64,000 bases of DNA from JAHFTW01 sp038046785 (GTDB lineage: Archaea; Thermoplasmatota; E2; JACPAO01; JAHFTW01), in assembly GCA_038046785.1 (NCBI GenBank), contig JBBSVM010000002.1:62001-126000 (forward strand). Direction: 5' to 3'. The notes below the pieces were generated by a model that worked only from the letters and a program-made list of their open reading frames with translations, had not been told where the DNA came from and ran no database searches. Each line of letters opens with the position of its first letter. The first letter of the stretch is position 1. Shown here one piece after another: positions 46,062-55,300 of the stretch. The position numbers and the translations under genes were made by a program.

Positions 46062-46852
46062 CAGGAAAGAGATTCCTTGAGGAACTCGTAAAGCCGCTTG
46101 GCATCGCGCCGGTTGAGCCTTATTCCCTGTTTGGCCAAGATATGGTCAAGCCCACCAAGCGTCGGGGGCTTTGCTCGCCCTTCCGCAACAAGTTTCGTGC
46201 GAACTGTTTCGAAAGTTTGCGATAAACGTTGCTCCAACTTGCCCTCGATTTCGCCGCGGAACGCGACCCGCATCGCTTTGAGATTGTTGTAGTCCTGGTT
46301 GCCAGCCAGCATTCCAAACGGGATTTTCCATTCCCCGTCAAAGGCCTCGAAGAGAAGGTTATCGATGCCCCCGTTTCTCACGCTTCCACTATCTGGGAGC
46401 ACTTCTTCCAGCACAGGCCAGAGTTTGGAACGAAACTCGGAGTAGTCCAATTTGGCAAGAAGTGGCCAATTCAGAGCGCTGCTTCCTCCGGCTGAAGGGG
46501 AGGGCTGGAGACTCCAAATTGCGGGCAATTCATCGATTGGACCTGCATAGAGTTCCTCGCCGGGTGCGTCCATTGTGAAGATTTGGCACTCCAGAATCCC
46601 TTCAGCGGGAACCAGAAAGTCCGCGAATGCTTGGACCAAGTTGTGGGCGAGTTTTGAAATCGTGCTTGGCTCGGAATTGGAAACTTCAACCCAGAGCGCC
46701 CAGGGCTCTGCGGAATGAGGCAATGAATCCCACTCTGGGCGGCAACCAAATTCTCCATCGAAGCGTGAGGCCAATTTTTCGAGTTTCAGCATCGACTTCG
46801 GGTCCGGGCGCTGAAGATTATAGAAATTCAGCAACACCGAATCGGTTGGCAT
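46058..46852 (-). CDS. low-GC orphan protein of unknown function
   Basis: A 264-residue soluble protein. By eye its G+C is close to half, well below its neighbours, and it uses AT-ending codons freely (many AAA, GAA, TTT). There is no signal peptide or membrane helix. It has Trp- and acid-rich patches (WALWVEVSNSEPS, WKIPFGMLAGNQDYNNL), helical stretches near the C-terminus, and a final NRRDAKRLYEFLKES helix. I recognise no domain. Its composition argues for recent acquisition. It fits tightly between the EamA gene (overlapping stops) and pdxS (13 bp), so no obvious insertion footprint remains. Confidence 0.6.
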   Translation of the reverse strand: MPTDSVLLNFYNLQRPDPKSMLKLEKLASRFDGEFGCRPEWDSLPHSAEPWALWVEVSNSEPSTISKLAHNLVQAFADFLVPAEGILECQIFTMDAPGEELYAGPIDELPAIWSLQPSPSAGGSSALNWPLLAKLDYSEFRSKLWPVLEEVLPDSGSVRNGGIDNLLFEAFDGEWKIPFGMLAGNQDYNNLKAMRVAFRGEIEGKLEQRLSQTFETVRTKLVAEGRAKPPTLGGLDHILAKQGIRLNRRDAKRLYEFLKESLSC

Positions 46853-46865
46853 CCCTCACGCCCTT

Positions 46866-47873
<1,008 letters not shown>

Positions 47874-47897
47874 TCCAGGAGGCCGAAGCGTTCTGCG

Positions 47898-47904
47898 ATT
47901 TAAG
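47898..47904 (-). promoter_or_regulatory. TATA-like box for pdxS
   Basis: CTTAAAT on the reverse strand, centred 28 bp from the pdxS ATG. This suggests a leaderless transcript. Confidence 0.45.
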
Positions 47905-47939
47905 CGGCTGCGCCGCACGGTGGAACGGGAATCAACTCC

Positions 47940-47970
47940 AAAAAACAGGAGAGGAAGGGGGAGGAGGACT
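47940..47970 (-). terminator. pyrimidine tract with six T after the Lys-rich peptide gene
   Basis: On the reverse strand a C/T run of about 23 bases is followed by TGTTTTTTGG, starting about 18 bases after the stop of the 26-residue peptide gene. A terminator of the kind seen after the best-expressed genes here supports real transcription of that tiny gene. Confidence 0.45.
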
Positions 47971-47987
47971 GAAACTGAAGGGGCGTC

Positions 47988-48068
47988 CTACTTCTTCTTG
48001 GACGCCTTTTTGGTCGTCTTCTTCGCCACCTTCTTCGAGGTTTTCTTGGCGGTCTTCTTCGCAGCCAT
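47988..48068 (-). CDS. 26-residue Lys/Ala/Thr-rich peptide, histone-tail-like
   Basis: A short frame encoding MAAKKTAKKTSKKVAKKTTK and ending in KASKKK: 14 of 26 residues are Lys, in KK pairs every three to five residues, like the tails of linker histones and bacterial Hc1-type proteins. Its strict periodicity and the T-rich tract after its stop argue for a real gene. A possible TATA-like element (CCTTATTG) lies about 40 bp upstream. It would bind nucleic acid. Similar Lys/Ala sequence forms the N-terminal tail of the dehydrogenase at 49493. Small size makes the call uncertain. Confidence 0.55.
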   Translation of the reverse strand: MAAKKTAKKTSKKVAKKTTKKASKKK

Positions 48069-48590
48069 GAGTGCAGTCACCCCCGGACTCCCAACTGATT
48101 CTCTGTTCAATAAGGGTGTCGGAATCAATCGCGCAGATGAAATGCACGTTGCTTTCGCGTCGAAAGGACGCAAAAATCGCGCAGAAAACTTCGCTCTGCG
48201 CGCGCAATTTCTGCGCAGAGAGCACATCGCACGGCGCAGAAGCCATTCAGGCTCGACGCGGTCGCGAGGAGAGCGTTCGCGACGCTCTCTGCCGGCGCTG
48301 AAGCAAGGGGAAAACGTGCGCGGCAACGTTATCGCACCTTGGCGACTCGCACCCTTGCCCCCCGATGACGAGGTTATCCCAGGCTGAGGGCCTGATACCC
48401 ACTCGTGACATGAAGCTCAACGCGGAGGGGGGCTTCTAACCAACAACGTGAACAGAGGCTTGCCTCCGCGTTGCCGAGCGCACAGCGCGAGGGATGCTTC
48501 GGCTGCGCAGCAGGCAAGGTGGAACGCGGATGGGCGTGCCCCTCTTCGGCCAAGACGCCTTTGCGTTTCGGCCGCGCCTTGCGCCCGACG
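48069..48590. other. gene-free, strongly structured region, candidate non-coding RNA
   Basis: About 520 bases without a credible gene but with many perfect inverted repeats: CTCTGCGC/GCGCAGAG (48194-48220), GAGAGCGT/ACGCTCTC with a five-base loop (48269-48289), GCAAGGG/CCCTTGC (48303-48358) enclosing GTGCG/CGCAC, and an 11-bp pair CAACGCGGAGG/CCTCCGCGTTG (48418-48473). The right arm of the last can instead pair with AACGCGGA (48523-48530). The first half is also AT-richer than its surroundings. I could not match it to RNase P RNA, SRP RNA or a tRNA. Confidence 0.4.
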
Positions 48591-48911
48591 TCAGCGTCCT
48601 GGAGGTCGAAACGTGTGATGCGATGGGGCCGGTTTCGAATGCTCGCGGTTCCGGTTGCGATCGAAGAAGAATCCGAACGCGGCCGCCACTTCGACAAGCG
48701 TCCAGAAGATCAAGGCGCCAAAGTTGCGCGTGAAGAAGGAGACGGCGAGGCTGATGGCGGCGAGCAGGGCAAAGCCAAGCAGCACGGCGCCCAAAGGCGT
48801 GGTCTCGAAACGGCCGACATGCAGGCGACGGTTTGCGATGGGCCCCCCCTGCTTCGCTTTTTGCGGGCGCTTGTCGCTGCGCTGGCTGGCGGGAAGGGGA
48901 ACGTAGCTCAT
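48591..48911 (-). CDS. small two-helix membrane protein coupled to the Mpo1-like gene
   Basis: A 106-residue protein: a basic, hydrophilic N-terminus (about 45 residues), then two adjacent hydrophobic segments, AVLLGFALLAAISLAVSFF and ALIFWTLVEVAAAFGFFF, and a basic, His-rich end (RNRNREHSKPAPSHHTF). There is no recognised family. The ATG overlaps the stop of the Mpo1-like gene by four bases, so it is the second gene of that operon, which makes coding very likely. It may assist or anchor the lipid-modifying neighbour. Confidence 0.6.
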   Translation of the reverse strand: MSYVPLPASQRSDKRPQKAKQGGPIANRRLHVGRFETTPLGAVLLGFALLAAISLAVSFFTRNFGALIFWTLVEVAAAFGFFFDRNRNREHSKPAPSHHTFRPPGR

Positions 48912-49420
48912 GCGCTCAGGTGGGCCTGGAGCCCCTCCTTGATTTTGGCGTGCAGGTCGCGCCGCAAGCCGAGCGCGAAGAGCAGTTCGGCGGCCACGAA
49001 GAGCGGCGCGATGAGAATCTGGAACAGGTTGTCCACGAGCGCCGGCTTGCGTTTCTCCCAGACGCTGTGGCCGAGAATCTGCGCCACCCAGCTCACCGCG
49101 AAGACGACGGCGAAGAACGGGTAGGCGAACGTGGGGACTGCAGTGTGGATCTGGGCGGCGGTGGCAAGAAGCACCGTGAAGGCGATGGTGAGGACGACGC
49201 CGAGGGTAAAGTCGAGGGCGAGGTAGTAGGCAAGCAAGGCGGCGCTGATGAGCAGGGCCGGCGTCGGTTGGAGCCCGATCATGGGCGACAAAATGGGGAA
49301 GGAGAGAAGGCCCATGGCGCTCCAGGTGATGAGCGGGACGAAGAGGGCGTGAATCGCCTTGTTCGTGCCGTCGCGGTGATAGCTGGCGTAGATGGAGAGC
49401 TGCGCCTCGACCGACTTCAT
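48908..49420 (-). CDS. Mpo1-like (DUF962) membrane protein
   Basis: A 170-residue protein with four helices. The family markers are YASYHRDGTNKAIHALFVPLI at the start (His, Asn-Lys, His), then Gln and His in AAQIHTAVPTF, and QILGHSVWEKRKPAL. The His residues match those that bind iron in the yeast enzyme Mpo1, a 2-hydroxy fatty acid dioxygenase of the endoplasmic reticulum. In an archaeon the substrate is puzzling because membrane lipids are isoprenoid ethers. It is first in a two-gene operon and divergent from the dehydrogenase gene (72 bp). Confidence 0.75.
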   Translation of the reverse strand: MKSVEAQLSIYASYHRDGTNKAIHALFVPLITWSAMGLLSFPILSPMIGLQPTPALLISAALLAYYLALDFTLGVVLTIAFTVLLATAAQIHTAVPTFAYPFFAVVFAVSWVAQILGHSVWEKRKPALVDNLFQILIAPLFVAAELLFALGLRRDLHAKIKEGLQAHLSA

Positions 49421-49492
49421 GGCCCAAGGATTGGCCCTCCAGGTACTTTTTCCTGCCGCCAACCCCAAATCGGGCCGTTGAGTGGCCCGTTC

Positions 49493-51226
49493 ATGCCGAA
49501 GCCCGCCGCCAAACGTTCCCGCACCGCCAAGCCGGCGAGCAAGAGCGCAGCCAAGAAGGCGGCGCGGCCTGCCAGCGCAGCGAAGGCGAATGGAACGACG
49601 GCCGCCGCGTTTCTCGAGACGCGCCTGAATGGGTTCCGCAACCAGAACACCTGGTGGCACCACAACCAGGCGGGGACGATGGCGACGTTCGACCGTTCGT
49701 TCGAGGCGGCGGTCGCCTGGCTGCGCAACGGCCTCTCCAAGCCGAAGGGCAACCTCCATCCGCTCGTCATCGGCGGCCGCAACGTGGCGACCAAGGAGTC
49801 GTTCACCACGGTGAGCCCCGCCGACACGCGGCTGGCCACCGGTTCCTGGGCCGCCGGCGACCGTTCGCACGCCCGTGACGCCATCGCCGCCGCCAAGCAG
49901 GGACTCGCCGCCTGGTCGGCGACGCCGTGGGCAAAGCGGGCCGACATCCTCGACCGCGCCGCCGACCTGTACGTGAAGGAGTTCTACAAGCTCTGCGCCG
50001 TCATGTCGCTCGAGGCGGGCAAGACACGCTACGAGGCCTCCATCGACGTCGACGAGGCCATCGATTTCCTGCGCTACTACGCGCTCACGATGCGCGAGAT
50101 GAACGGCTTCGATGTCGCGATGGGCAAGCCGTTCCCCAACGAGTCGTGCCGCAGCGTGCGCAAGCCGTGGGGCGTCTTCGCGGTCATCTGCCCCTTCAAC
50201 TTCCCCATCGCCATCACGACCGGGATGGCGGCGGCCGCCCTCGTCACCGGCAACACCGCCATCCTCAAGCCCTCCGGCAAGGGCGTCCTCTCCGGCTGGT
50301 GGGTGTTCAGCCTGCTCAAGAAGGCAGGCATCCCCGACGGCGCCCTGCACTTCCTCACCGGCGCCGACCACGCCGTCAGCACCGAGTTGCTGGAGAACCC
50401 GGACATGGACGGCCTGGTGTTCACCGGCTCAAAGCGGGTCGGCATGGAAGCGTGGCGCACCATGGCCGCGCAGGGACGGCCCAAGCCGCTCATCGCAGAG
50501 ATGGGCGGCAAGAACAGCATCGTCGTCTCCGCAAAGGCGGATCTGGACAAGGCGGTGCAGGGAGCGTTCCGCAGCGCGTTCGGGTTCCAGGGTCAGAAGT
50601 GCAGCGCTTGCAGCCGCATCTACGTGCACAAGAAGGTCGCGCGTGAGTTCAAGGAGCGGCTCGTCAAGCTCACCGAGGCGGCCCGCGTCGGCCTCCCCTG
50701 GGCGAAGGAGTCCTACATGGGCCCCACGATTGGCGCCGACAAGCTGCGCCTCATGGAGGAGCTGGTCGAGGTTGTCAAGGGCGACGGCGGCAAGGTTCTC
50801 ACCGGCGGCACCGCACCCAAACGGGACGCAAACGGTGCACTGCTCAAGGGCCACTACTTGCGCCCCACCCTCGTGACAGGCCTTCCCGCCGACCACCGCG
50901 TCTTCCGCGAGGAGTTCTTCATGCCGTTTGCCGCCATTCTCGAAGTGGACTCCTTCGACGCCGGCATCGCTGAGGCGAACGCGGTGGAGTACGGCCTCAC
51001 TGCCGGCTGCTTCACCGAGGACGAGACGGAGGCCGAGCGCTTCTTCGCAACCATCCAGTCCGGCGTCACCTACCTCAACCGCAGCGTCGGCGGCTCGACG
51101 GGCGCGGTCGTGAACGGGCAGTCGTTCGTCGGCTGGAAGAACTCTGGGACCACTGGCAACGGCGCTGGCGGCCGCTACTACTTGCTGCAGTTCACGCGGG
51201 AGCAAAGCCAGACCCGCGTCGCCTGA
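49493..51226 (+). CDS. 1-pyrroline-5-carboxylate dehydrogenase-like enzyme with a histone-like tail
   Basis: A 577-residue aldehyde dehydrogenase. Residues 1-33 are a Lys/Ala/Ser/Pro-rich basic tail (MPKPAAKRSRTAKPASKSAA...), absent from the usual family. The catalytic part has CPFNFPIAITTGM, FTGSKRVG, EMGGKN with the general base E336, and FGFQGQKCSACSR with the nucleophile C370. The FQGQKCSACSR form and the C-terminal YYLLQFTREQS favour P5C dehydrogenase (proline and arginine breakdown to glutamate) over glyceraldehyde-3-phosphate or succinate semialdehyde dehydrogenases. No proline dehydrogenase gene is nearby. The tail may bind nucleic acid or an acidic partner. Confidence 0.82.
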   Translation: MPKPAAKRSRTAKPASKSAAKKAARPASAAKANGTTAAAFLETRLNGFRNQNTWWHHNQAGTMATFDRSFEAAVAWLRNGLSKPKGNLHPLVIGGRNVATKESFTTVSPADTRLATGSWAAGDRSHARDAIAAAKQGLAAWSATPWAKRADILDRAADLYVKEFYKLCAVMSLEAGKTRYEASIDVDEAIDFLRYYALTMREMNGFDVAMGKPFPNESCRSVRKPWGVFAVICPFNFPIAITTGMAAAALVTGNTAILKPSGKGVLSGWWVFSLLKKAGIPDGALHFLTGADHAVSTELLENPDMDGLVFTGSKRVGMEAWRTMAAQGRPKPLIAEMGGKNSIVVSAKADLDKAVQGAFRSAFGFQGQKCSACSRIYVHKKVAREFKERLVKLTEAARVGLPWAKESYMGPTIGADKLRLMEELVEVVKGDGGKVLTGGTAPKRDANGALLKGHYLRPTLVTGLPADHRVFREEFFMPFAAILEVDSFDAGIAEANAVEYGLTAGCFTEDETEAERFFATIQSGVTYLNRSVGGSTGAVVNGQSFVGWKNSGTTGNGAGGRYYLLQFTREQSQTRVA

Positions 51227-51273
51227 ACGCCCGCGTCGCAAAGGATTTCTCCGGCCCCCTTGTCGGCGAAGCC

Positions 51274-51639
51274 GTGCAGCGTCTTCTTGCCATTGGACTC
51301 CTGGTCGCCCTCCTTGCCGGCTGCGCTTCGGCCCCCTCCGCGCCCACCGTGCTGCAGCCCGGCGCCGACGGCGGCTACGACATTGCGATGAATGCCAACC
51401 GGTTCTTCCCCGCCAACGCCCAAGTGCCCGTCGGCGCCTCGGTGACCTGGACCAACAACGAGCAGGTGCCGCATGACGTCAACGGCGTGAACGGCGCCAC
51501 GTTCAGCTCCGACGCGGCAGGCAAGAAGATGGCGAAGGACGACACATTCACCTACGCTTTCACGGCGGCGGGCACGTACAGCTACGTTTGCAAGATTCAT
51601 GAGAGCCAGGCGATGAAGGGAACCATCACCGTTGTTTGA
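51274..51639 (+). CDS. cupredoxin lipoprotein (plastocyanin-like)
   Basis: A 121-residue membrane-anchored blue copper protein (GTG start). The lipobox LLAGC is followed by a short linker and one cupredoxin domain; the copper ligands are His in QVPHDVNG and Cys, His and Met in YVCKIHESQAM, the plastocyanin spacing Cys-x2-His-x4-Met. It is the third cupredoxin in the window and the most compact. It probably shuttles electrons at the outer face of the membrane. It precedes the single-unit GHIHY gene, just as another cupredoxin follows the three-unit GHIHY gene at 17401. Confidence 0.83.
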   Translation: MQRLLAIGLLVALLAGCASAPSAPTVLQPGADGGYDIAMNANRFFPANAQVPVGASVTWTNNEQVPHDVNGVNGATFSSDAAGKKMAKDDTFTYAFTAAGTYSYVCKIHESQAMKGTITVV

Positions 51640-51686
51640 GACAAGTTTGGGGTCTGTTTTGCATTGGGCTGTCCCGTAGCGCACCC

Positions 51687-51715
51687 TTTTTATCGTTTGG
51701 TCGTTGTCAAACGAT
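51687..51715 (+). promoter_or_regulatory. TATA box overlapped by a perfect 8-bp inverted-repeat operator
   Basis: TTTTATCG (51687-51694) is a TATA-like box 54 bp before the ATG at 51744. The perfect inverted repeat ATCGTTTG-8 bases-CAAACGAT (51692-51715) begins in the box and ends at about the expected start site. A regulator bound there would block the polymerase, so the gene is probably repressible. Confidence 0.55.
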
Positions 51716-51743
51716 TTGCCAGGACACCTGGCAGGTGAATCCC

Positions 51744-52223
51744 ATGAACAAACTGACTACCCTTGGCCTGGCGGCTGTTGCCGTCCTGGTCCTCATCCCG
51801 GCCGCGCAGGCCGCCCACAGCGTCACCGTCTCGAGCGGCGACGCAAAAGCCGGCGAGTACACCATGACCGTCAACGTCAGCGACAATTTCAAGCTCGTTG
51901 ACTTCAACACCGCGACGGAGAAGCACAAGAAGGGCGAGGGGCACATCCACTACCTCATCAACGACAAGGCGGCCCCCGGCGACTACGCCACCACCTCGAA
52001 GTCCTTCACCTTCAAGGACCTCAAGGCGGGCGACAAGGTCTCCGCTGAACTGGTCCTCTCCGACCACACCGCAAGCGGCACCAACTCGGCGGCCGTCCTC
52101 GACGGATCGCGCGTCCTGTCGAGTGTCATCACCGTCGGCTCCGCTGGCGCTCCCGGCGCCGGACCTCTCCTGGTCCTCGGCCTCCTCGCCCTCGCTGGCG
52201 TCGTCGCCCGCCGCAAGGCCTAA
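51744..52223 (+). CDS. single-unit GHIHY-domain surface protein
   Basis: A 159-residue exported protein, paralogue of one repeat of the gene at 17401. The signal peptide ends near AAQA; the single domain has KGEGHIHYLIND, then SKSFTFKDLKAGDKVSAELV and a LSDHTASG turn, aligning with GHIHY, SFTFKGLKAGDVV and NDHSS of the larger protein. The Cys pair of the three-unit protein is missing. The C-terminus (PGAGPLLVLGLLALAGVVARRKA) is a PGF-CTERM-like membrane anchor. Leadered transcript with a probable operator upstream and a long pyrimidine-tract terminator downstream: signs of a regulated, highly expressed surface protein. Confidence 0.7.
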   Translation: MNKLTTLGLAAVAVLVLIPAAQAAHSVTVSSGDAKAGEYTMTVNVSDNFKLVDFNTATEKHKKGEGHIHYLINDKAAPGDYATTSKSFTFKDLKAGDKVSAELVLSDHTASGTNSAAVLDGSRVLSSVITVGSAGAPGAGPLLVLGLLALAGVVARRKA

Positions 52224-52231
52224 GCTTCTGG

Positions 52232-52290
52232 CCGTTCCCCTCTTCCTCTCCTTCTCCCTTCCTTCTCTCTCGTTTTCCCTTCTGCTTTTC
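52232..52290 (+). terminator. long polypyrimidine tract after the single-unit GHIHY gene
   Basis: Nearly 60 bases of C/T with several T runs, the longest such tract in the window, lie between the surface-protein gene and ileS. Confidence 0.5.
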
Positions 52291-52316
52291 AACTCCCTGC
52301 CCGTGGAAGGCGTGCC

Positions 52317-55300
52317 ATGCGACCGGACGCGCTTCCCCTGCCCAAGAAGTACGTCCCGGACGAGATGGAGCGCCGGGTTCTCGCCGCATGGAAAACGGGG
52401 CGCACCTTCGAGCGCCAAGTTGAGGCCGGCCGCGCCGCCTACGACGCTGCGGGCGGTGACCCGAAGAGCCGCTTCATCTTCCTCGAAGGCCCCCCCACGG
52501 CCAACGGCCTGCCCCACCCCGGCCACGTCCTGACCCGGACACTGAAGGATTCGGTGTGCCGCTACCAGGCGATGCAGGGCAAGTGGGTGCCGCGCAAGGC
52601 GGGCTGGGACTGCCACGGCCTGCCGGTCGAAATCGAGGTTCAGAAAGAGCTCGGCATCGAACACGTGGACCAAGTCCTCGCGTACGGCCTTGACAAGTTC
52701 AACGCCAAGTGCCGCGACTCGGTGTTCCGTTACAAGAAGAACTGGGAAGCGATGACGGAGCGCGTCGGCCACTGGCTCGACTACGACGACCCCTACGTCA
52801 CCATGGAGGACCGCTACATCGAGTCGGTCTGGTGGAGCCTCAAGCGGCTCTTCGACCAGGGGCTCCTCGCCAAGGCCCACAAAGTGGTCCCCTACTGCCC
52901 GCAGACCGGCACGAGCTATTCCAGCCACGAGGTGGCGCTTGGCTACAAGGACGTCGTGGACACCAGCGTTTTCGCCAAGTTCCACTTCACCTCCGGCCCG
53001 CACGCGGGCGCCAGCATCCTGAGCTGGACGACGACGCCCTGGACGCTGCCTGGCAACGTCGCCCTCGCCGTCGGCGCCGACATCGACTACGTGAAAGTCA
53101 AGGTCGCCAAGGCGAGCGACAAGGCCAACGCGAAGGAGGGCGACCTGCTCATCGTCGCCAAGGCGCTGCAGAAGAAGGCGCTGCGCAACGAATCGGTCGT
53201 CGTTGCTGAACTCAAGGGGCGCGACCTCGTCGGCTCGCGCTACACTCCGCTTTTTGCTGGCGCTGTGGACGCCTCCAAGGCCGCCAAATCGTTCCAGGTC
53301 GTCGCCGCCGACTTCGTCACCACCGAGGATGGCACCGGCGTCGTCCACACCGCCGTCATGTACGGTGAAGAGGACTACCAACTCGGCATGAAGGAAGGTC
53401 TCCCCGCCCAGCACACGGTGGGCCTGGACGGCCTCTTCCTCGCCCGCGTCCCCGCCGTCGGCGGAACGCCCGTCAAGGCTCCAGAGACGGAGGCTGCCAT
53501 CTTCGCCCACCTGCAGGCTGGCAACTCTCTCTACCGCACCGAGTCCTACGAGCACAGCTACCCGCACTGCTGGCGCACCGGCCACCCGCTGCTCTACTAC
53601 GCGATGGACTCCTGGTACATTCGCATGAGCACGCTGCGCGAGCAGCTGCTTGCCAACAACCAGGCGGTCAACTGGGTGCCCGACACCATCAAGGATGGCC
53701 GCATGGGGGACTGGCTGCGCAACGTCAAGGACTGGGCGTTCAGCCGCAGCCGTTTCTGGGGCACGCCGCTTCCCGTCTGGGTCTGCACGGCGTGCAAAAA
53801 ACAGACCTGCATCGGTTCCAAATCTGAACTCGCCTCGCACGGCATCACCGTCCCCGAGCTGCACCGCCCCTACGTCGACCAGCCCATCGACTGCCCGCAC
53901 TGCAAGGGCAAGAAGACGGCGGTGCGCGAGCCCTACGTCATCGACGTCTGGTTTGATTCGGGCGCGGCGCAGTACGCGCAGTGGCAAGCGCTCGGCCTCG
54001 ACAACAAGAACCTGCGCGACCAGTGGCCGGTGGACTTTATCACCGAAGGCCTTGACCAGACGCGCGGCTGGTTCTACAGTCTGCTCGCCTCCGCCACCGC
54101 ACTCGGGCAGGCCCCCGACGCGAAGGCGGCCGGCCTCTTCCAGGGCCCCGCGTTCAAGAACTGCCTTGTCGGCGGACTCATCCTTGCCGAGGACGGCCAG
54201 AAGATGAGCAAGTCGAAGAAGAACTACACCAGCCCGGACACCGTCTTCGCCAACCAGGGCGCCGACGCGACACGCTGGTACCTGCTCTCCGCCACCGCGC
54301 CCTGGCAGGACAAGCGCTTCTACGAAGACGCGGTGCGCGACACGTTTGGGAAGTTCTTCGGAACGCTCTGGAACACCGCACTCTTCTGGCAGCAGTACGC
54401 AGTTCTCGACCACTGGACCCCGGCGAAAGCCATCCCGCAACGCGACTGGACCGACCTTGACCGCTGGCTTCTCAGTCGCCTCCATGCCACCGTCGCCGAG
54501 GCGCGCTTCGAGGCCGACCGCCTCCACCTGCACAAGGCGACGCGCGCCATCGAGTCGTTCGTCATCGACGACTTGTCGAATTGGTGGGTGCGCCGCAGCC
54601 GCGACCGGTTCTGGGCCGAAGCCTCCTCCAAGGACAAACAGTCCGCCCACAGCGCGCTCTGGACCGCGCTCCACACCGTCTGCCGTCTCGTCGCGCCGTT
54701 TGCTCCCTTCATGGTGGAATCCATCTGGGCGCACGTGCGCACCGCAAGCGACCCGGACTCCGTCCACCTCGCGCGCTGGCCCGAAGCGGGCCCCCGCGAA
54801 GAGGCGCTCGAGCGCGAGATGGCTCAACTGCGCGAGCTTGCCGAGGCGGCGCGCGCGCTGCGCAGCAAGGTCAACATCCCGACGCGCCACCCGCTTGGCC
54901 GCGCCGTCCTCGTTGGAACCGCTTTGGGTCGCTTCGCAGCCATCTTGCAAGACGAAATCAATGTCAAGGCGCTGGAGTCGGCGCACGACACGAGGCTCCT
55001 CAAGCAGGTGTTCTCCAAGCCCAACCGGGCAACACTTGGCAAGGCGTTCAAGCGGCTCGCGGGCCCCATCGCCGACGCCATCGAGGCACTCGACGGCGAC
55101 CGCGCATACGCTGCGACACAAAACGGCGGCACCATCGGCGTCAGCATCGAGGGACAGGAGCACGCGCTCTTGGCGGAGCATTTTTCTTTCGAGGAAAAGG
55201 ATCGCCCCGGATGGGCGACGACGCAGGTGGGAAGCGTCACGTTGGCGCTCCATGTCGAGCGCGACGCGAAACTGATGGCTGAGGCGCTGGTGCGCGAAGT

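Noticed and set aside
48363..48415. A C/D-box sRNA-like pattern (GATGACGA, CTGA, CCTGATA)
   Set aside because: The C and D' boxes and spacing are suggestive, but no acceptable final D box is present and the boxes deviate from consensus.
48069..48590. RNase P RNA or SRP RNA as the identity of the structured region
   Set aside because: The conserved GAGGAAAGTC and ACAGAA elements of RNase P RNA and the GGAAG/GCAG loop of SRP helix 8 were not found on either strand.
49493..51226. Non-phosphorylating glyceraldehyde-3-phosphate dehydrogenase as the identity of the aldehyde dehydrogenase
   Set aside because: FGFQGQKCSACSR around the catalytic Cys and the C-terminal YLLQFTREQ pattern fit P5C dehydrogenase better, though substrate is still inferred.
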